A stretch of 64,000 bases of DNA from Acestrorhynchus altus (GCA_034509495.1 CM067508.1:20036783-20100782); one strand, 5' to 3'; shown: positions 36,096 through 47,733, numbered from the stretch's first letter. The notes: generated from the letters alone by a model not told the origin. Program-made: numbers and translations.

Positions 36096-39000
36096 CTGTT
36101 CAAAGAAAAAGACCATGATTTCTTTTTTCCACTCACCACTGAATCATTTAATAAAAGTTACTCAATTCCAATTACATTGTAATCAAAACTAAGACAACTA
36201 AGTCATTTGGCCTCCGCCTCTAACCCATCCAAGCAGTAAACACACTCAGAGCAATGATTTAGCTGTGGTGGCCAGAGAGCAGAGAGGGTCAGGGGCCTTT
36301 CTCAAGGACATAACTGTCACAGCTTGGCAAACCTTGGTATCAGACCGATAACTGTGTCATCAATAACCCAGTGTTCTAAACAGAGCCACCACTACCCAAG
36401 AACATTTTATAATAGATCTTTTATTAATTACTCAATTACAAAATAGGTACTGAAGATTTTTAATAGGTAAATAAATATAATTTAATGACTAATTTGTGAG
36501 GGATTCACAGTAATTAATAATTTTATGCACATTTTACAGTATTTAGAGAATCTCTTATTGTAGCTATTAATAAAGAAGTTAATGAATAATTTATAATAGT
36601 TACTTAATAAGTTATAGAAGATCAGTCTTTCTTAACTCTGGTCCTGGAGGTCGTGGAGGCACCCCTGCCCTGCACATGTTAGCTTTAACATACCCCCTGT
36701 AACAATGACGGGCTTATTGACGAGCTCATTTATTTGAATCAGGTATGCTGAGAGCAGGCAATGCTCTAAAATATGTAGGGTAGGAGTGCCTCCATGACCA
36801 GAGTTGAGAAACACTCTGATAATCACATAGCAGTCACTAAATACACTATACATAAATCATTGGAACATCTGCTCAGTCATTCTTTCTTTTGAATACCTCT
36901 CCACAGGGACTAGACAAGCTGTGGATGTACTTTTTCTAATGCATTATTTACAAGGTGTCCACAAACATTTAGACATAAAATCCATATTGTAGTGGGACAA
37001 TAGGGAAATATTCACATTCTTACCTGCACAATAATTAGCTTGCTCTTGGCTGTGCTGAAGTCATTGAACTCCTCCCCAAAACACAAAGAGACAGTGGGAT
37101 CTGGGGCTGGGTACTGGTTGTCCTGATACAGCTGGAGGGCTAAGGAACACAGAGATCCAGAGAAAACACAGACTTTCAATCAGCAATAACTTTGTAATCC
37201 AATAACATTTAATAATCTAGAATGAAGACTTGAATTAGAGCTGATGGATCAGATCAGATCTTACCTTGAAGAAACCTGCCAGTATCAAAGATCTTGACCA
37301 CAGCATCTCTCTCCAGCTTGCTTGGACCAGGGCTGTACTGGGATTCCTGCCCACTCCAAAACACTCTGCTCTGGCACAGGCGCTTGATGAAGATACCCTC
37401 GCGATTGGCTCGCAGCAGGACGCCGCGCTCCAGGTGTCCAAAAAGTTTACGGGTGACATGGCGCTGACGTTCATGTTCGATGAGTTCCACAGGTGGGAAC
37501 CGCACATTCTGGAGACTGTCTGGCCCGTACACCATGGGGTTGGACATGGGAAGCTGACTGGGTGAGATCCGACAGCCTTCTGGATGGCTGGTCACGGTGG
37601 TGGTCATTAGCTTTCCCCCATAGTAGAAAGATATCATCATTTGAGAAAAAGCTGGAGCATCAAAGAAAATGCACACTGAAATTACTACTTGCACACTTCC
37701 CACACTTCAGTCCCTCACTCTAACAAATTAGTTTGATTGCATCTGTGGAATTAATTCAAGAAGTAAATACAAATAATAAATCAAAAAGAAGTTATCCTTA
37801 AAAAGAAGGATAATAATAACGTTTAAAAGATACATCAAAGGTAACAAAATTATTAAATAACCAATAACATTCATGATCTTTTGATAAGAGTAAAATAACC
37901 ACAAGGACAAATAAGATAAAAAGGAGTAAACACAACTAGTTTAAACAAATAAATGGCACAAGACAGCAAACTCCACCTACCAGCATTAAATGTACTTATT
38001 GGTGAGGCATCTGAAAGCAGAGGGAGAACTGTATATTGAAAAAGAGAAGGGAAAATTATTTTATTAGTTAGATTTGCACTTTGCACATTTATGTTGAACA
38101 ATTTATAGTAGTTACTCAATAAATTGTAGCAGTCACTAATCATTTAAAGTCTTTACTAAATAATTTATAGCAATATTTAATAGGTTATAGAAGTTACTGA
38201 TCGTTTACAGTAGACAGAGAATATATTGTCATAGTAATTACAGAATATTTTATAAGAGTTCCCAGTTAAATGTGGGTAGCTATTTAATTTATAGCAGTTA
38301 CTAAATAATTAATAGTGGTTATTAATAACCTACAGTGTTTGTTAATAGTTTACAGTAGTTACTGAAAAATTCATAGTGGTTACTAATAACCTACAGGGGT
38401 AAGAAATAATTGACAGTAGTTACTGAAAAATTTATAGTAAATAATAAAACAAAGCAATAGTTAAGACAATTTTTAGTTGCTACTGGAGTACTTAAAGTTA
38501 CTGAACAATGGTAGATTTCTACTTTTATGGGAAAAGACAACATTGCTGGTGCAAAAACGTGACCCTTAACACACATCATTTTTTGCAACAAAGTCTTATT
38601 CAGCTCTTCCAGCAAGTGTTCATGGGACTAACAAAGATAGAAGCTAAGTCAGCAACATTCTAACGGAAATTAGCCAATCTGTCTCACTCAGCATGCAAAG
38701 CTGAGCACATGTTTTTTTTAGCTCTCATTTAAGCAAAATAATACCAACCTTTTTGCAATCTAGTAACAATAAAATATAAAAGAAGTTTAACAGATTCATT
38801 AACTAAACCAATGCTTTAAATATTATAAGAAAGGGAAGTTTTCCTTCCACTTTAAACTGTATGCATTTACAGAACTCTGGGGGTACTTTGTTCCTGTTTT
38901 CCCACAAAGTATATATCTCAGTAAGCATGTTTTGAACAAAGCATAATCGTTTTACCATTGGGAGGGCCCGGGTGCCACAACTCCACCGTGGGCTCATCTA

Positions 39001-40691
39001 TAGGAGAATGGCTTGTCTCTGTGATGTTGTATTTGTCATTTGATGGCTGCACAAACAAGAGCACAGCCATTCAGTTCACACAAGTAGAGCATAGTGATTT
39101 CAGATATGACATGACAGTTTAAATTAGACATCTGAGCATAAACCTTGCATTATTATATATTGTTATTTTCATGAGACTCTGATAGTTGTGCTTCATATTG
39201 TTTCTGAATTTCATGATGAATGGACAAGTAGAAATGTTAAAAAAATGAATGGAATAAAATGTTTTACATTGATTTCCACTGAAAGCTAAGACAGTGTTTT
39301 TTTTACTGGTTGCATTATAGAAAGTGGAATTATGCTCTCACCTCTATGAGTTGGCCCAAATCTGAATCTGCTTGACTGCACTCCATCTCAGCTCCGTCAG
39401 GATGGCAGCTCATGGTGATGGAGGTGGTGGTGCTTTTACACACTAAAGACACAATTGAGTCATTTCCCTTTGTTTAACAGACTATGACATTTTCTATTTT
39501 GTGAGTCACAAAAACACACACTCACACTTCTGCTCCTCCTCTGGGACAATTCTGTACACCTTGTATGGTTCTGAGATGTCCAGCTGTGAGCGCTCTGTTA
39601 CCTCCTCGAAATCTGGACTCTTGTTGAGGGCACATCTCAGCCTGGTCTTCCAAGTAGCTGGTTCAGCTTTGTCTCCCTCTTTAAACTTACCCTTAAATAC
39701 AGCCCATGCCTGGAGGATGCAATGTATTATATATAGTTATTTTATTGTTACTAATTTCATGTACTATATATCTAAAAATAATGCTTAACATATTGATGAC
39801 CACACAGTAGAATGTGCATATACAAATATAATGCAAATAAATAGCCGATTAACTTATTTATGCATTAAAATATAATAGCTATATACCCAAATACTTATTA
39901 TTCCATACAATGATAATGATAATAAGCTTATAATCAATGTTATATTTATAAAGTTTATAATAAACAGTTCGACTACCACCAGGTACTGGGACTGTTCATG
40001 AGTTCATTCAATTATTCAAAATGTTTTTATTTAATAACTTTTACATATCTGCACAAATATTCACTGGAGTAGTTAAGTTCAAAAATGGTGGCTGACATCC
40101 TGTGCAAAAATATATATTAATACAGGTTCATTTTCTGGTTTCTTTAAAGAGCTATCTGCAGTCCAGCTATCTGCAGTGCACTCAAGCACCATCAGGTGGC
40201 GATAGAGTGTGGTGCCATACTCTTCTTTTTGAGAGCTTCCACTTTACTAAATGAGTAATTTAAGTGCATTTGTTTCTGGTTTAAACTGGTAAATTAGACT
40301 CGAAAATGCAATAGGGTCAGAAAAGGGTCACAAGCATGTGCTTAATTTTATCATTACACATTGTTTACCTCTGTGCTGCATTAAAAGGCGTGTGTAAATC
40401 AAATGCTGTCTGAATATCAGACATATATATATATATATATATATAAACCTGTAGAGAATCCTGGACTTGGCTTTTCCACCTCTAACAGTAAAATGATCAT
40501 TTGACTGATGAAGAGCTGCTTACTTTAAAAATAGACGCATCCACCTCTTGGTTGTAGTCCTGTTTTCCAGCGTGCTTCCATGGAATTCTGAACATGGTGT
40601 GATTCTCATCTTCCCACAGAAGCCCACAGTAAACATTGCTGTTGATCTGCTCGATCAGCCACTGCTTCAGTCTGCGTCCTCCTGGATTCAT
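35907..40691 (-). CDS. irf8: irf8, interferon regulatory factor 8 (complete, 8 coding exons)
   Basis: Transcription factor of the IRF family; in vertebrates IRF8 drives macrophage, dendritic and B-cell programmes and binds DNA with PU.1 or other IRFs in the nucleus. Coding exons on the minus strand: 40691-40524, 39709-39526, 39442-39342, 39046-38956, 38010-37981, 37651-37265, 37139-37024, 36095-35907. Every junction is GT-AG and phases agree (0,1,0,1,1,1,0). The total is 1266 nt, 421 aa plus TGA; human IRF8 is 426 aa. Residues 1-112 are the DNA-binding domain with all five tryptophans (W11, W26, W38, W58, W76), the RIPWKHAGKQDYNQEVDASIFK region split across two reads as RIPWKHAGKQ and DYNQEVDASIFK, and the recognition-helix stretch RLRCALNKS. 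Residues about 192-370 are the IRF-association domain (SQMMISFYYGGKL, KLFGHLERGVLL, LCFGEEF). The end RDNLPITA resembles human RENQQITV. These match IRF8, not IRF4, which has a longer N-terminus and a different C-terminus. The start was chosen because the ATG is followed at once by GGRRLKQWL, as in IRF8. Confidence 0.97.
36623..36818 (-). mobile_element. short hAT-like MITE in irf8 intron
   Basis: CAGTCTTTCTTAACTCTGG at the left and GAGTTGAGAAACACTCTG at the right are imperfect inverted ends. The interior has GGTCCTGGAGG and GCATGCTGAGAGCAGG-like wording of a common fish repeat. No clear target duplication. It lies between the last two irf8 coding exons. Confidence 0.6.
36898..36990 (-). mobile_element. 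family M fragment in irf8 intron
   Basis: Antisense copy: CAGGGACTAGACAAGCTGTG and AAGGTGTCCACAAACATTTA with the middle deleted. Confidence 0.6.
37024..37139 (-). CDS. irf8: irf8 association-domain exon (residues 321-359)
   Basis: 116 nt encoding LQLYQDNQYPAPDPTVSL, CFGEEFNDFSTAKSK and LIIVQ. It aligns with human LCFGEEFPDMAPLRSKLILVQ in two pieces. Acceptor CCTTAG, donor GTAAGA, ends in phase 0. Confidence 0.94.
37265..37651 (-). CDS. irf8: irf8 association-domain exon (residues 192-320)
   Basis: 387 nt, the largest exon. It reads FSQMMISFYYGGKL, then RKLFGHLERGVLL, IFIKRLCQSRVFWSG and KLERDAVVKIFDTGRFLQ. This is the core of the IAD, the protein-interaction domain used with PU.1 and other IRFs. 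Acceptor CTCCAG, donor GTAAGA. Confidence 0.96.
37981..38010 (-). CDS. irf8: irf8 30-nt microexon
   Basis: Only 30 nt: it completes a D codon, then ASPISTFNA, then one base of the next codon. Acceptor TTTCAG, donor GTAGGT. Its inclusion keeps the frame, since 30 is a multiple of 3, so skipping would only delete ten residues just before the association domain. Confidence 0.85.
38095..38450 (-). repeat. degenerate tandem repeat in irf8 intron
   Basis: Drifted units of about 20 nt (AATTTATAGTAGTTACTNAA-like) repeat across this intron. The same unit appears less densely at 36,410-36,620 in the last intron. Confidence 0.6.
38956..39046 (-). CDS. irf8: irf8 linker exon (residues 152-181)
   Basis: 91 nt encoding PSNDKYNITETSHSP and IDEPTVELWHPGPPN. 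Acceptor GTGCAG, donor GTAAAA, ends in phase 1. This is the proline-rich linker before the association domain and is poorly conserved. Confidence 0.88.
39342..39442 (-). CDS. irf8: irf8 linker exon (residues 118-151)
   Basis: 101 nt. The first codon is completed across the junction (T|TG). The reading includes SCHPDGAEMECSQADSDLGQ and LIE, aligning with human EMECGRSEIDELI. Acceptor TTTAG, donor GTGAGA. Confidence 0.9.
39526..39709 (-). CDS. irf8: irf8 coding exon, rest of DNA-binding domain
   Basis: 184 nt, opening AWAVFKGKFKEGDKAEPATW and continuing through RLRCALNKSPDFEEV to YKVYRIVPEEEQK. Acceptor CTCCAG, donor GTGAGT, ends in phase 1. It contains W58, W76 and the DNA-contacting helix. 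It is almost identical to mammalian IRF8 over this stretch. Confidence 0.96.
40524..40691 (-). CDS. irf8: irf8 first coding exon (residues 1-56)
   Basis: Starts MNPGGRRLKQWLIEQ and ends ...DASIFK before donor GTAAGC, phase 0. It carries W11, W26 and W38 of the tryptophan cluster. The ATG lies at 40691-40689. Confidence 0.96.
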
Positions 40692-40799
40692 CTTAAAGTC
40701 CAACACAAGTTCAACAAGTTGTCAGTGATCGACCTGCTTCAGCTCTTCTCTCAGTCTTCTGCTCGTTCTGCTCTGTTACTCACCTCGTCCCTGTGACCT

Positions 40800-41040
40800 T
40801 ACGTTCCGTGCTGCTGTGAAACACCTTCACGCAGAGCTCTGAACACTGATTTATTATGGAGGAAACTCCTTCAGATCATTTACAGTGAATGGAGCCCGAG
40901 GCTACGCCCCCGCCCCCGCGGCCACGCCTCCGCGCCCACGCGCCCGGACAAAACACGCCCACTGGAGTGACGCTTCTCGCTCGGAGGACTTCTTCGAAGT
41001 GGTGGCATTTACAAGAAATTGCCTTTCCTTTTCAAACGGA
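40800..41040 (-). promoter_or_regulatory. irf8: irf8 promoter: TATA-like box, GC boxes, GAS-like and ISRE-like sites
   Basis: Read on the minus strand upstream of the ATG. ATAATAAA lies at 40857-40850. A GC-rich block with several CCGCCC/CCACGCC boxes lies at 40905-40970. TTCTTCGAA, which fits the STAT GAS consensus TTCN3GAA, lies at 40990-40998. GAAAAGGAAA, which fits the IRF core GAAANNGAAA and also holds an ETS GGAA, lies at 41033-41024. Mammalian IRF8 is interferon-gamma induced through a promoter GAS, so the match is plausible. The transcription start is inferred, about 40,820. Confidence 0.5.
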
Positions 41041-41119
41041 GGTGTTCACAGGCCTGGGGTGGGCTTCACTTACATGGAAAGGGGACTTTACCATTTTCAG
41101 CATGTGGTCGCCTGACCAG

Positions 41120-41495
41120 CTTCTGGATCCCACTGATCGGCCCGCTTTCAAAGTCTTACCGTAAAGACACACAGCACGGGGTTATGAAGGCCTGACCTTT
41201 CTGAACAACTCACTGCATGATGATAAACATGCAGCTGCATACAGAAGAGTAGTCTGTAGACATGTGTTTATTTATGTGCCAGGTATAAAACATATTCCTC
41301 CATTTCTGAAAGTATTTAACCTGTTCAGCTGATGTTGGTTTTCTATACAGTTGGACAGTCAGTAAAGAAATTCAATCATTTCACTGCAAGCTGTGCTGTG
41401 AATGAATGGGGGGATGGGGCATCAGTAGTATAGTACAGTATATTCTGATTGGCTTGTATACTTTGTATACTGTGTATATTGTCTGTAAATCACAA
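41120..41495. other. upstream flank of irf8, no gene seen
   Basis: Ordinary AT-rich sequence upstream of the promoter. Confidence 0.4.
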
Positions 41496-41499
41496 TAGT

Positions 41500-41720
41500 G
41501 CATCTAAGAAAAACAAGCTCATTTTAATTATTTCATTCAAAAAGGTAAACTGTGCTATTTTAAATTCAGTACATGTAATGTGACATTTCAAGCCTTTTCG
41601 TTGTACTGTTGATCAGGCTCATAGTTCATGAAAACCAGAAATCCAGGATCTCAAAATAATAGAATGCAAATTTGAATTTATCAAAACCCCTTTTCACAGT
41701 ACTCAATTTTTTTAAAGATG
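41500..41720 (+). mobile_element. Tc1-derived MITE-like repeat
   Basis: GTGCATCTAAGAAAAACAAG, TTGTACTGTTGATCAGGCTC, ATAGTTCATGAAAACCAGAA and TTTGAATTTATCAAAACCCC follow the family layout. Confidence 0.55.
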
Positions 41721-41729
41721 TGTGCTAGT

Positions 41730-43950
41730 ACTAGAAAGACACCAACAGCCAGAACTGATTTGTATGTTAACATATATGATCAATAAATCAGACTCTAATA
41801 TATAAAATTAAAGCTTGTTAAGTCCGTTATTGGACTGGAAAACACTTTCCAGTTTAAAACATTCATAATAATGTCAGCACTGTCTACCATATTACAAGTT
41901 ACCTAGATCAAGTGAAACAATAAACAAAAAACAATTATAGTATAAAAATAAAGTAGGTTTAGTCCTTGTTTGGGGACTCATTGATGCTTTACAAATGAAC
42001 TTATCTAACTATATTTACAAACTACATTTAAAACAGTGCCAATGCTGTCTATCTTATTGCACAAAAGTGTGCTCGTTGCTGACAGAAATCCAACTGTGCA
42101 CACACAGCATATATAAACTCCAAAGGAAAGCACTGATAATAGACATACATGAGCCTAATATCATTATGTCCAATGAGTCTTATCGAGGGGTAAAACAACC
42201 CCCAGCTGTGGATGAATGGAACTGTGTTCTGTGAATCGACGGAGTTCAATCCAATGCTTTAGAGATGAGTTGGAGTGCTAGGCTGAATGCAATCAAATCA
42301 TTATACCAATGTTCTTAAATCTAGTGTAAATCCTTACCACTTAGTGTTGTGCAGGACTTTCAAGTACTCATTTCTTATTGGTGTGGAATGGAGGAAAAGA
42401 TAAGCTGAGCATTGGAACCCAGTTCTACTACAGGAAGGAGGCATTTCTGCCCAGTATGGTGCACGAATCGCACATCAAGAGTCAAGGCTGTTGTTGCTTA
42501 ACAGTGGAACAAAGTTAGTTTTAATGTCTTTGTTTTCAGAAGAAATGATGCAGGAGCAGGTGTCTAAAAAATTCTGAATATTTATGACTGGTTTCACAGA
42601 CAGGCATTAAGCCTTGTATTCACATCATTATGAATTGAAATTTTCATCCTCACAAAAAGGATTAATCCCTCTTTGGAAAACTTTAGCCATAGTGTAGATA
42701 CAGGCCCTACTCTGCTGCACATAATGGAATATAACAGTGGGATTGTAGAAGATCATGTTCTGAAACAGTTAATTTTGAATGCCAACCTTAAGTCTAACCT
42801 GCATCTAGGAAGTTAAATATCATCTGGAAACCAAGAAAAGCGGATCTTGGAAAGGGGAGGTCACATGCTCTTGGTTTGTTTCAGGATGTGAGCACAGGTT
42901 GAGGTTGAGGTGTTCTCTTTTATACAGCCCTTGTGGGGGGAAGCAGGGGATGGTGATGGCATCCAGTCGAATAAAAAGAATGCTCCTCTCTTTCTCTAAT
43001 TTTCTACTGTAGCTTTACAAGGTCTTCTCAAAGTGGTCATCGGGGACTCTGAAGACAAATTGGTAGTCCAGCCCTAAAAACCAGTTTGAGAACCACTGTT
43101 CTAAGCTTATGGAGACTATGAGTCAGGTTCAGGCACCAACACCGCATGCTTCTTGCTCAAGAACATTTGGTTTCCTGAAAGCATCACAGTTGAGATGCTC
43201 TGAACACTAACATGCTTTTAGTAAATGTATGTAGAAAGAGAAGAATGTATGGAATAGTAAAATAGGATTTTGGGATGAATAAAGTTCATAAATAGTGTTT
43301 AATAATGTGATTTTTACAGAACAAAAGTACAAATTTTTGAAATATAAAGATGTGAATCATTTACAGTGTACTGTGACACAACAGAGCTTGTACCATTTTA
43401 GATGAAATAAGCCTAGGTTCCATTGCTTCTTTACAAACAGCAAGTCAATTTCTCAGCATCCTTGTGCGTCAAAAATAGAAAAAAAGAAATAATTTGGTAT
43501 GGCTTTGGCAGGTTTGTACTCATTTTAGTCCAGAGGTCTGTTGGCCTGACTATCATACAATTAATATGCATTCAAGACCACACAAGCTATTTAAAAAGGA
43601 GAAAAATCAAAACAAGAAAACACTCATTATGAATTCAATCTCTAATCTCATATTGCTTTTTGTAAGGTAAGCAGTCTGTGAGGATATACTGAATAGCTTT
43701 CAAACAAACTGACTGGAAGTTCTCTGGTGTTACATTCAAGGGGTAAATGATATGGTATTTCAGGCCAACCTAATCAAAGGCCTCAACTAAGGGCTAGTGC
43801 AAATGACATTGCTGAGCCCAGCTAAGCTTAACATGGTTTGATACAGAGGTGAGCAGCACTCATTATTAGCAAACAACTCTTAGTAAAAATTACTTGGGAA
43901 ATGTAGGGTCTTGGGGGAGACGTGGGTGTGTTTGGATGGGATGCTGAAAG
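41730..43950. other. irf8-dusp22a intergenic region
   Basis: AT-rich. A hAT-like end (CAGTTTGAGAACCACTGTTC) lies near 43,082. No exon is recognised. It should contain the dusp22a 3' UTR on the minus strand below 43,958, but no AATAAA placement is convincing. Confidence 0.4.
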
Positions 43951-43957
43951 GGACCAC

Positions 43958-44155
43958 TCATCTATTGCAACCTGAGCTACTGTAACGGTCATATGGCAGA
44001 GAGTAGACGCTGGTGGACTGATTCATCCAGTCATGTTCTCCACGTCTCCGTCGTTCCTGTGCCTGCTGTTCTGCATACTGGACCAACAAGGCCTCTACCT
44101 GTTCCTGGTCTCTGAATGGGCTGGACCTGTAGGTCATTCGCAGCCAAGTACGATA
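43958..44155 (-). CDS. dusp22a: dusp22a terminal exon
   Basis: 198 nt: YRTWLRMTYRSSPFRDQEQ, VEALLVQYAEQQAQERRRR, GEHDWMNQSTSVYSLPYD, RYSSSGCNR, then TGA at 43960-43958. It follows phase-0 joining from HVSE and aligns with the DUSP22 YRQWLKEEYGESP segment. Fish dusp22a tails of this length and Q-rich character are known. It lies 11.6 kb beyond the previous exon, immediately after a (TC)n tract. Confidence 0.93.
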   Translation of the reverse strand, partial: YRTWLRMTYRSSPFRDQEQVEALLVQYAEQQAQERRRRGEHDWMNQSTSVYSLPYDRYSSSGCNR

Positions 44156-44157
44156 CT

Positions 44158-44231
<74 letters not shown>

Positions 44232-47200
44232 TTAGAACTTAATAGAAATACAAAATCATTAGAAGGGTGCTGTTACCTTGGTCACATTGATGACCCATCT
44301 TCCAAACTGTAGCAATGGTAGAGATACTCTATGAAATATTTCATACTGGAGCTGCGTGACATGTGCACTCCTTGCAGCACCACCGTGCTGCCCATTTACA
44401 GAAGAAAAAAAACTATTATCAGATGTTCTGGTAATCCTACACTACTCATAATCTATATTCAGTTTAGAATGAGAATCTGATTTAAATGTGCCACACAATT
44501 TGCCTAGCAATAACTGTTATACTATGACTGGACAGTGTGTTTTTAGGGGTGGAGTTTAGTGAAAGAAGCACTATGATAGGTTGGCTTTAAATCAGAATTA
44601 ACAGAGAACTGACATTTTTGACTGGGCTCCCCCTACAGACAGAGTGTAATTCACTTTAACATTACTGCAGTAAATACAAATCATTGTCCAAGTACCCTCT
44701 CAGGGACAGCTGCACACATTCATGTTTGACAAGCTGAGAGACAGTATCTGAAATGAAAGGAGCATGTAGACTGAGACATAGAGGATTTTATACAAATATG
44801 ACTGTCATCAATCAAATTTTCCAACAAAAATTGAGAACATCTACAACATTGATTATGAGAAATGCCAGTTCACGTACTTACAGAGGTCCTGGATCTTCAC
44901 ATATACCACTGTTATGAGATAATCAATGTTGTTCACTTCCTTCATGAGTGGTCATAATATTTCCATTGGTAGAGATACACTATATGTCCTAACATTTGTG
45001 TACACCATGTCTAATGGCTAGATGGGTACAAAGCCCCCAGCATTGAGCTGTGGAGCAATGGAACTGCATTGCCTGATGGTGCTCCATGTAGAACTTTTTT
45101 AATACCTTTGATTAAAAAAAACAAAACAAAACAAAACAATGAATTAGCAGATGTCGCAATATTTGTGTGTATGTGCAGCATATTTAACACATATCTGCTC
45201 TTATTTCTAAGACTGGCTGGTTCTCTGACTGGCTCTCTATTCCTTACAGTCTTACTCTGGCAGCTGACTAGAGAAACTACTGATAGGTCTAAAAACATAT
45301 GGCCCCCCTTTAATGCACCTAACAAGACCTAACAAGAGCACAAACAAAATACATTTTCTTTTGACTGCTGGCAGGTCAAACTAGGGTATTAACTGGATCT
45401 GAACCCAGACTCTCTGCAGACATTAGCTATTTTCAGATGAATTTTATTTAGAGCACACTCAGCTTTTCATCAGGGTGCATTAGGGGTTGGCAAGAAAGTG
45501 TAATTAGACTGGCTGTACAGATGGGGACAGAATGGGAATCCCCTGTCTCAGCGTCCTGCAGTGGGAGTAAGGTAGAATTTAGAGGGAGGACGGACTTCCC
45601 GTCACTTTCCAAACAGACATTCCTTCCCGGACATTGAAGGAAAAAGAAAAAAAAGAAAACATTCCGTCATGCTGAGGACAAGCTCTCCAGCAGTTCTTAC
45701 ACTGTTTCATTGTGCAGATTTATTAAGGCAAATCACTTTATAATAAGACTACCCTTATAAATGTTTACAAATGATTATTTATTGATTATTGATTATGTTG
45801 ATTATTTAATGCTTATTAATTAGGCAATAAACACATTACAAATAATTAATAAAAAGCTAGAAACAAAGGTCAGTGTTACACCTCTCAGCTTCAGTAGATA
45901 TACTATATGTCCAATGTTTGAGGACACCCCTTCTAATGAATGCATTATTTTAAGTTGGGCCCACTGTTGAAACAGATGTGCAAATGCCCACAATTGTTGG
46001 GATAATGGTGGTCTGATGTCCTTGATAGTCAAAAGTCTCTGCCCTTAATAGTCCGAAGTCCCCCCTCTTTCAACAGCCCACCTCATATCTCCACCCCTCC
46101 CCCACCTGTCACCCCTACAGTTGAAGAGACTCCACACAAACAGTAGGCTCTTAGGGGGTCTCCCCCAGGGTACTTAAAGCCTGTGCCACGCAGCTTTGTG
46201 GAGTACTTCACAAGGTCTTCAGCACGAGCCTGTATCCAGAGGGTACCTGTGACACGGAAGATGTCCTGCACTGTCCCTGTGCCAAAGAGGCCAGGACCCA
46301 GTAACTTCAAGGACTGCAGGCCAGTGGCACTGACGTCCCATGTAATGAAGACCAGCTGGACCAGCTCTGACTCATAGTCAAGCTATCTCTGGACCCCCTC
46401 CAGTTCGCCTATCAGCCCCACCTGGGAGTTGAAGACGCCATCATCTATTTGCTCAACCGAGCCTATGCTCACCTGGACAACCTACGATGTACTTCTAGGG
46501 GGGTCGCGAATGTGACATTAATTAAGGTGTTTTGTCACCTAAATGTGCGATGAATCAGATTTAAGCGCTAAACTTTTTCACACTGTATCATTCGCAGTCT
46601 TGATTTAGTGTCTCGCATGAAGGACATGGTTTGTCACAAAAAATAGAGCATTTTTAGAACATTTTTCTTCACTGAATCAAACTGACTCGCCGAGGGGGTT
46701 GCGAAATTTACTGGAGCCTAAAAGGTTAAGAACCTCTGCTCTATGCTGTTACATGCTGGGGCAGCAGGCTGCGGGCAGTAGATGCCAACAGACTCAACAA
46801 ACTGATCCATAGGGCTGGTGGTGATGTTGGAGTTGAGCTGGACAGTGTCAGAGAGGAGGATGCTGTCTAAACTGCAGGCCATTAAGGACAATGACTCCCA
46901 CCCACTCTACCAAACCGTAATGAGACACAGGACTCATCCCATCAAAATGCACTACAGATGCGCCACAGGAGGTCATTCCTACCTGTTGCCATCAAACTCT
47001 ATAATTCCTCCCAAACCACTATGTTACTTGTACTTATCCGTGCAATAATTCTTCATATTTACGTTCATATTTATTTTATTATATTTATACATATTACCAT
47101 TGGCTTCATAAGTATTTTAACATTTATATATATTTCCAAAGAGTTTATTCTGCTGATTCCAAGTTTGTTCTGCTTATTCTCTTTATTACTGTTTGTTTTT

Positions 47201-47701
47201 TGTATTTTTATTATTATTTTTATCTTTTGATGTTATATTTTACATAGATGGGTGCAGCTGTAAGAATTTGCAATTTCCGTATGAGATTAATAAAGTAATT
47301 CTTATTCTGATCTGATAAGTATTTGAAAAAATATTGGGACACCAGTTTATTTATTCTTCTAAATTCCTGAGTTTATCCTGCTTTTGTTGGAGTAACTGTC
47401 TCTAGTGTCCAGGTAAAAGTTTCTACTACATTTTGGAGCATTGCTGTAAGGGTCTGATTGTATTCAGCAACAAGAGCAAAGAGTTAATGAGGTCAGCAGG
47501 CTGGATGACTTCCCCACCTTATCAACATCCTAACTCATCCCAAAGGCATTGGATGGACCATCATCAATCCAGAGAACCTAGTTCCACTGCTCCACAGCTA
47601 AAGGCTCCAGCCCACACCTGCCACTAAGCATGGTGCCAAAAAGTTAATGTTTATTTGAACCAGGAAGTTTTATTCTATTAACAGTACTTCTCTAAGCAAG
47701 C

Positions 47702-47733
<32 letters not shown>

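Noticed and set aside
36096..36116. Start methionine upstream of the last irf8 exon
   Set aside because: It lies in the intron. The exon begins at 36095 by acceptor and phase.
37235..37723. Overlapping frames on both strands over the large irf8 exon
   Set aside because: Shadows of the real minus-strand exon.
35907..40691. Identification as irf4, suggested by the dusp22 neighbour
   Set aside because: The N-terminus, SQMMISFYYGGKL and the C-terminal RDNLPITA match IRF8, and no IRF4-specific tail is present.
40734..40783. A 50-nt candidate intron in the irf8 5' UTR (donor GTGAGT at 40783, acceptor CAG at 40734)
   Set aside because: It is shorter than normal vertebrate introns, and the acceptor side is purine-rich without a pyrimidine tract. 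A noncoding first exon is usual in IRF genes, but its true splice cannot be placed here.
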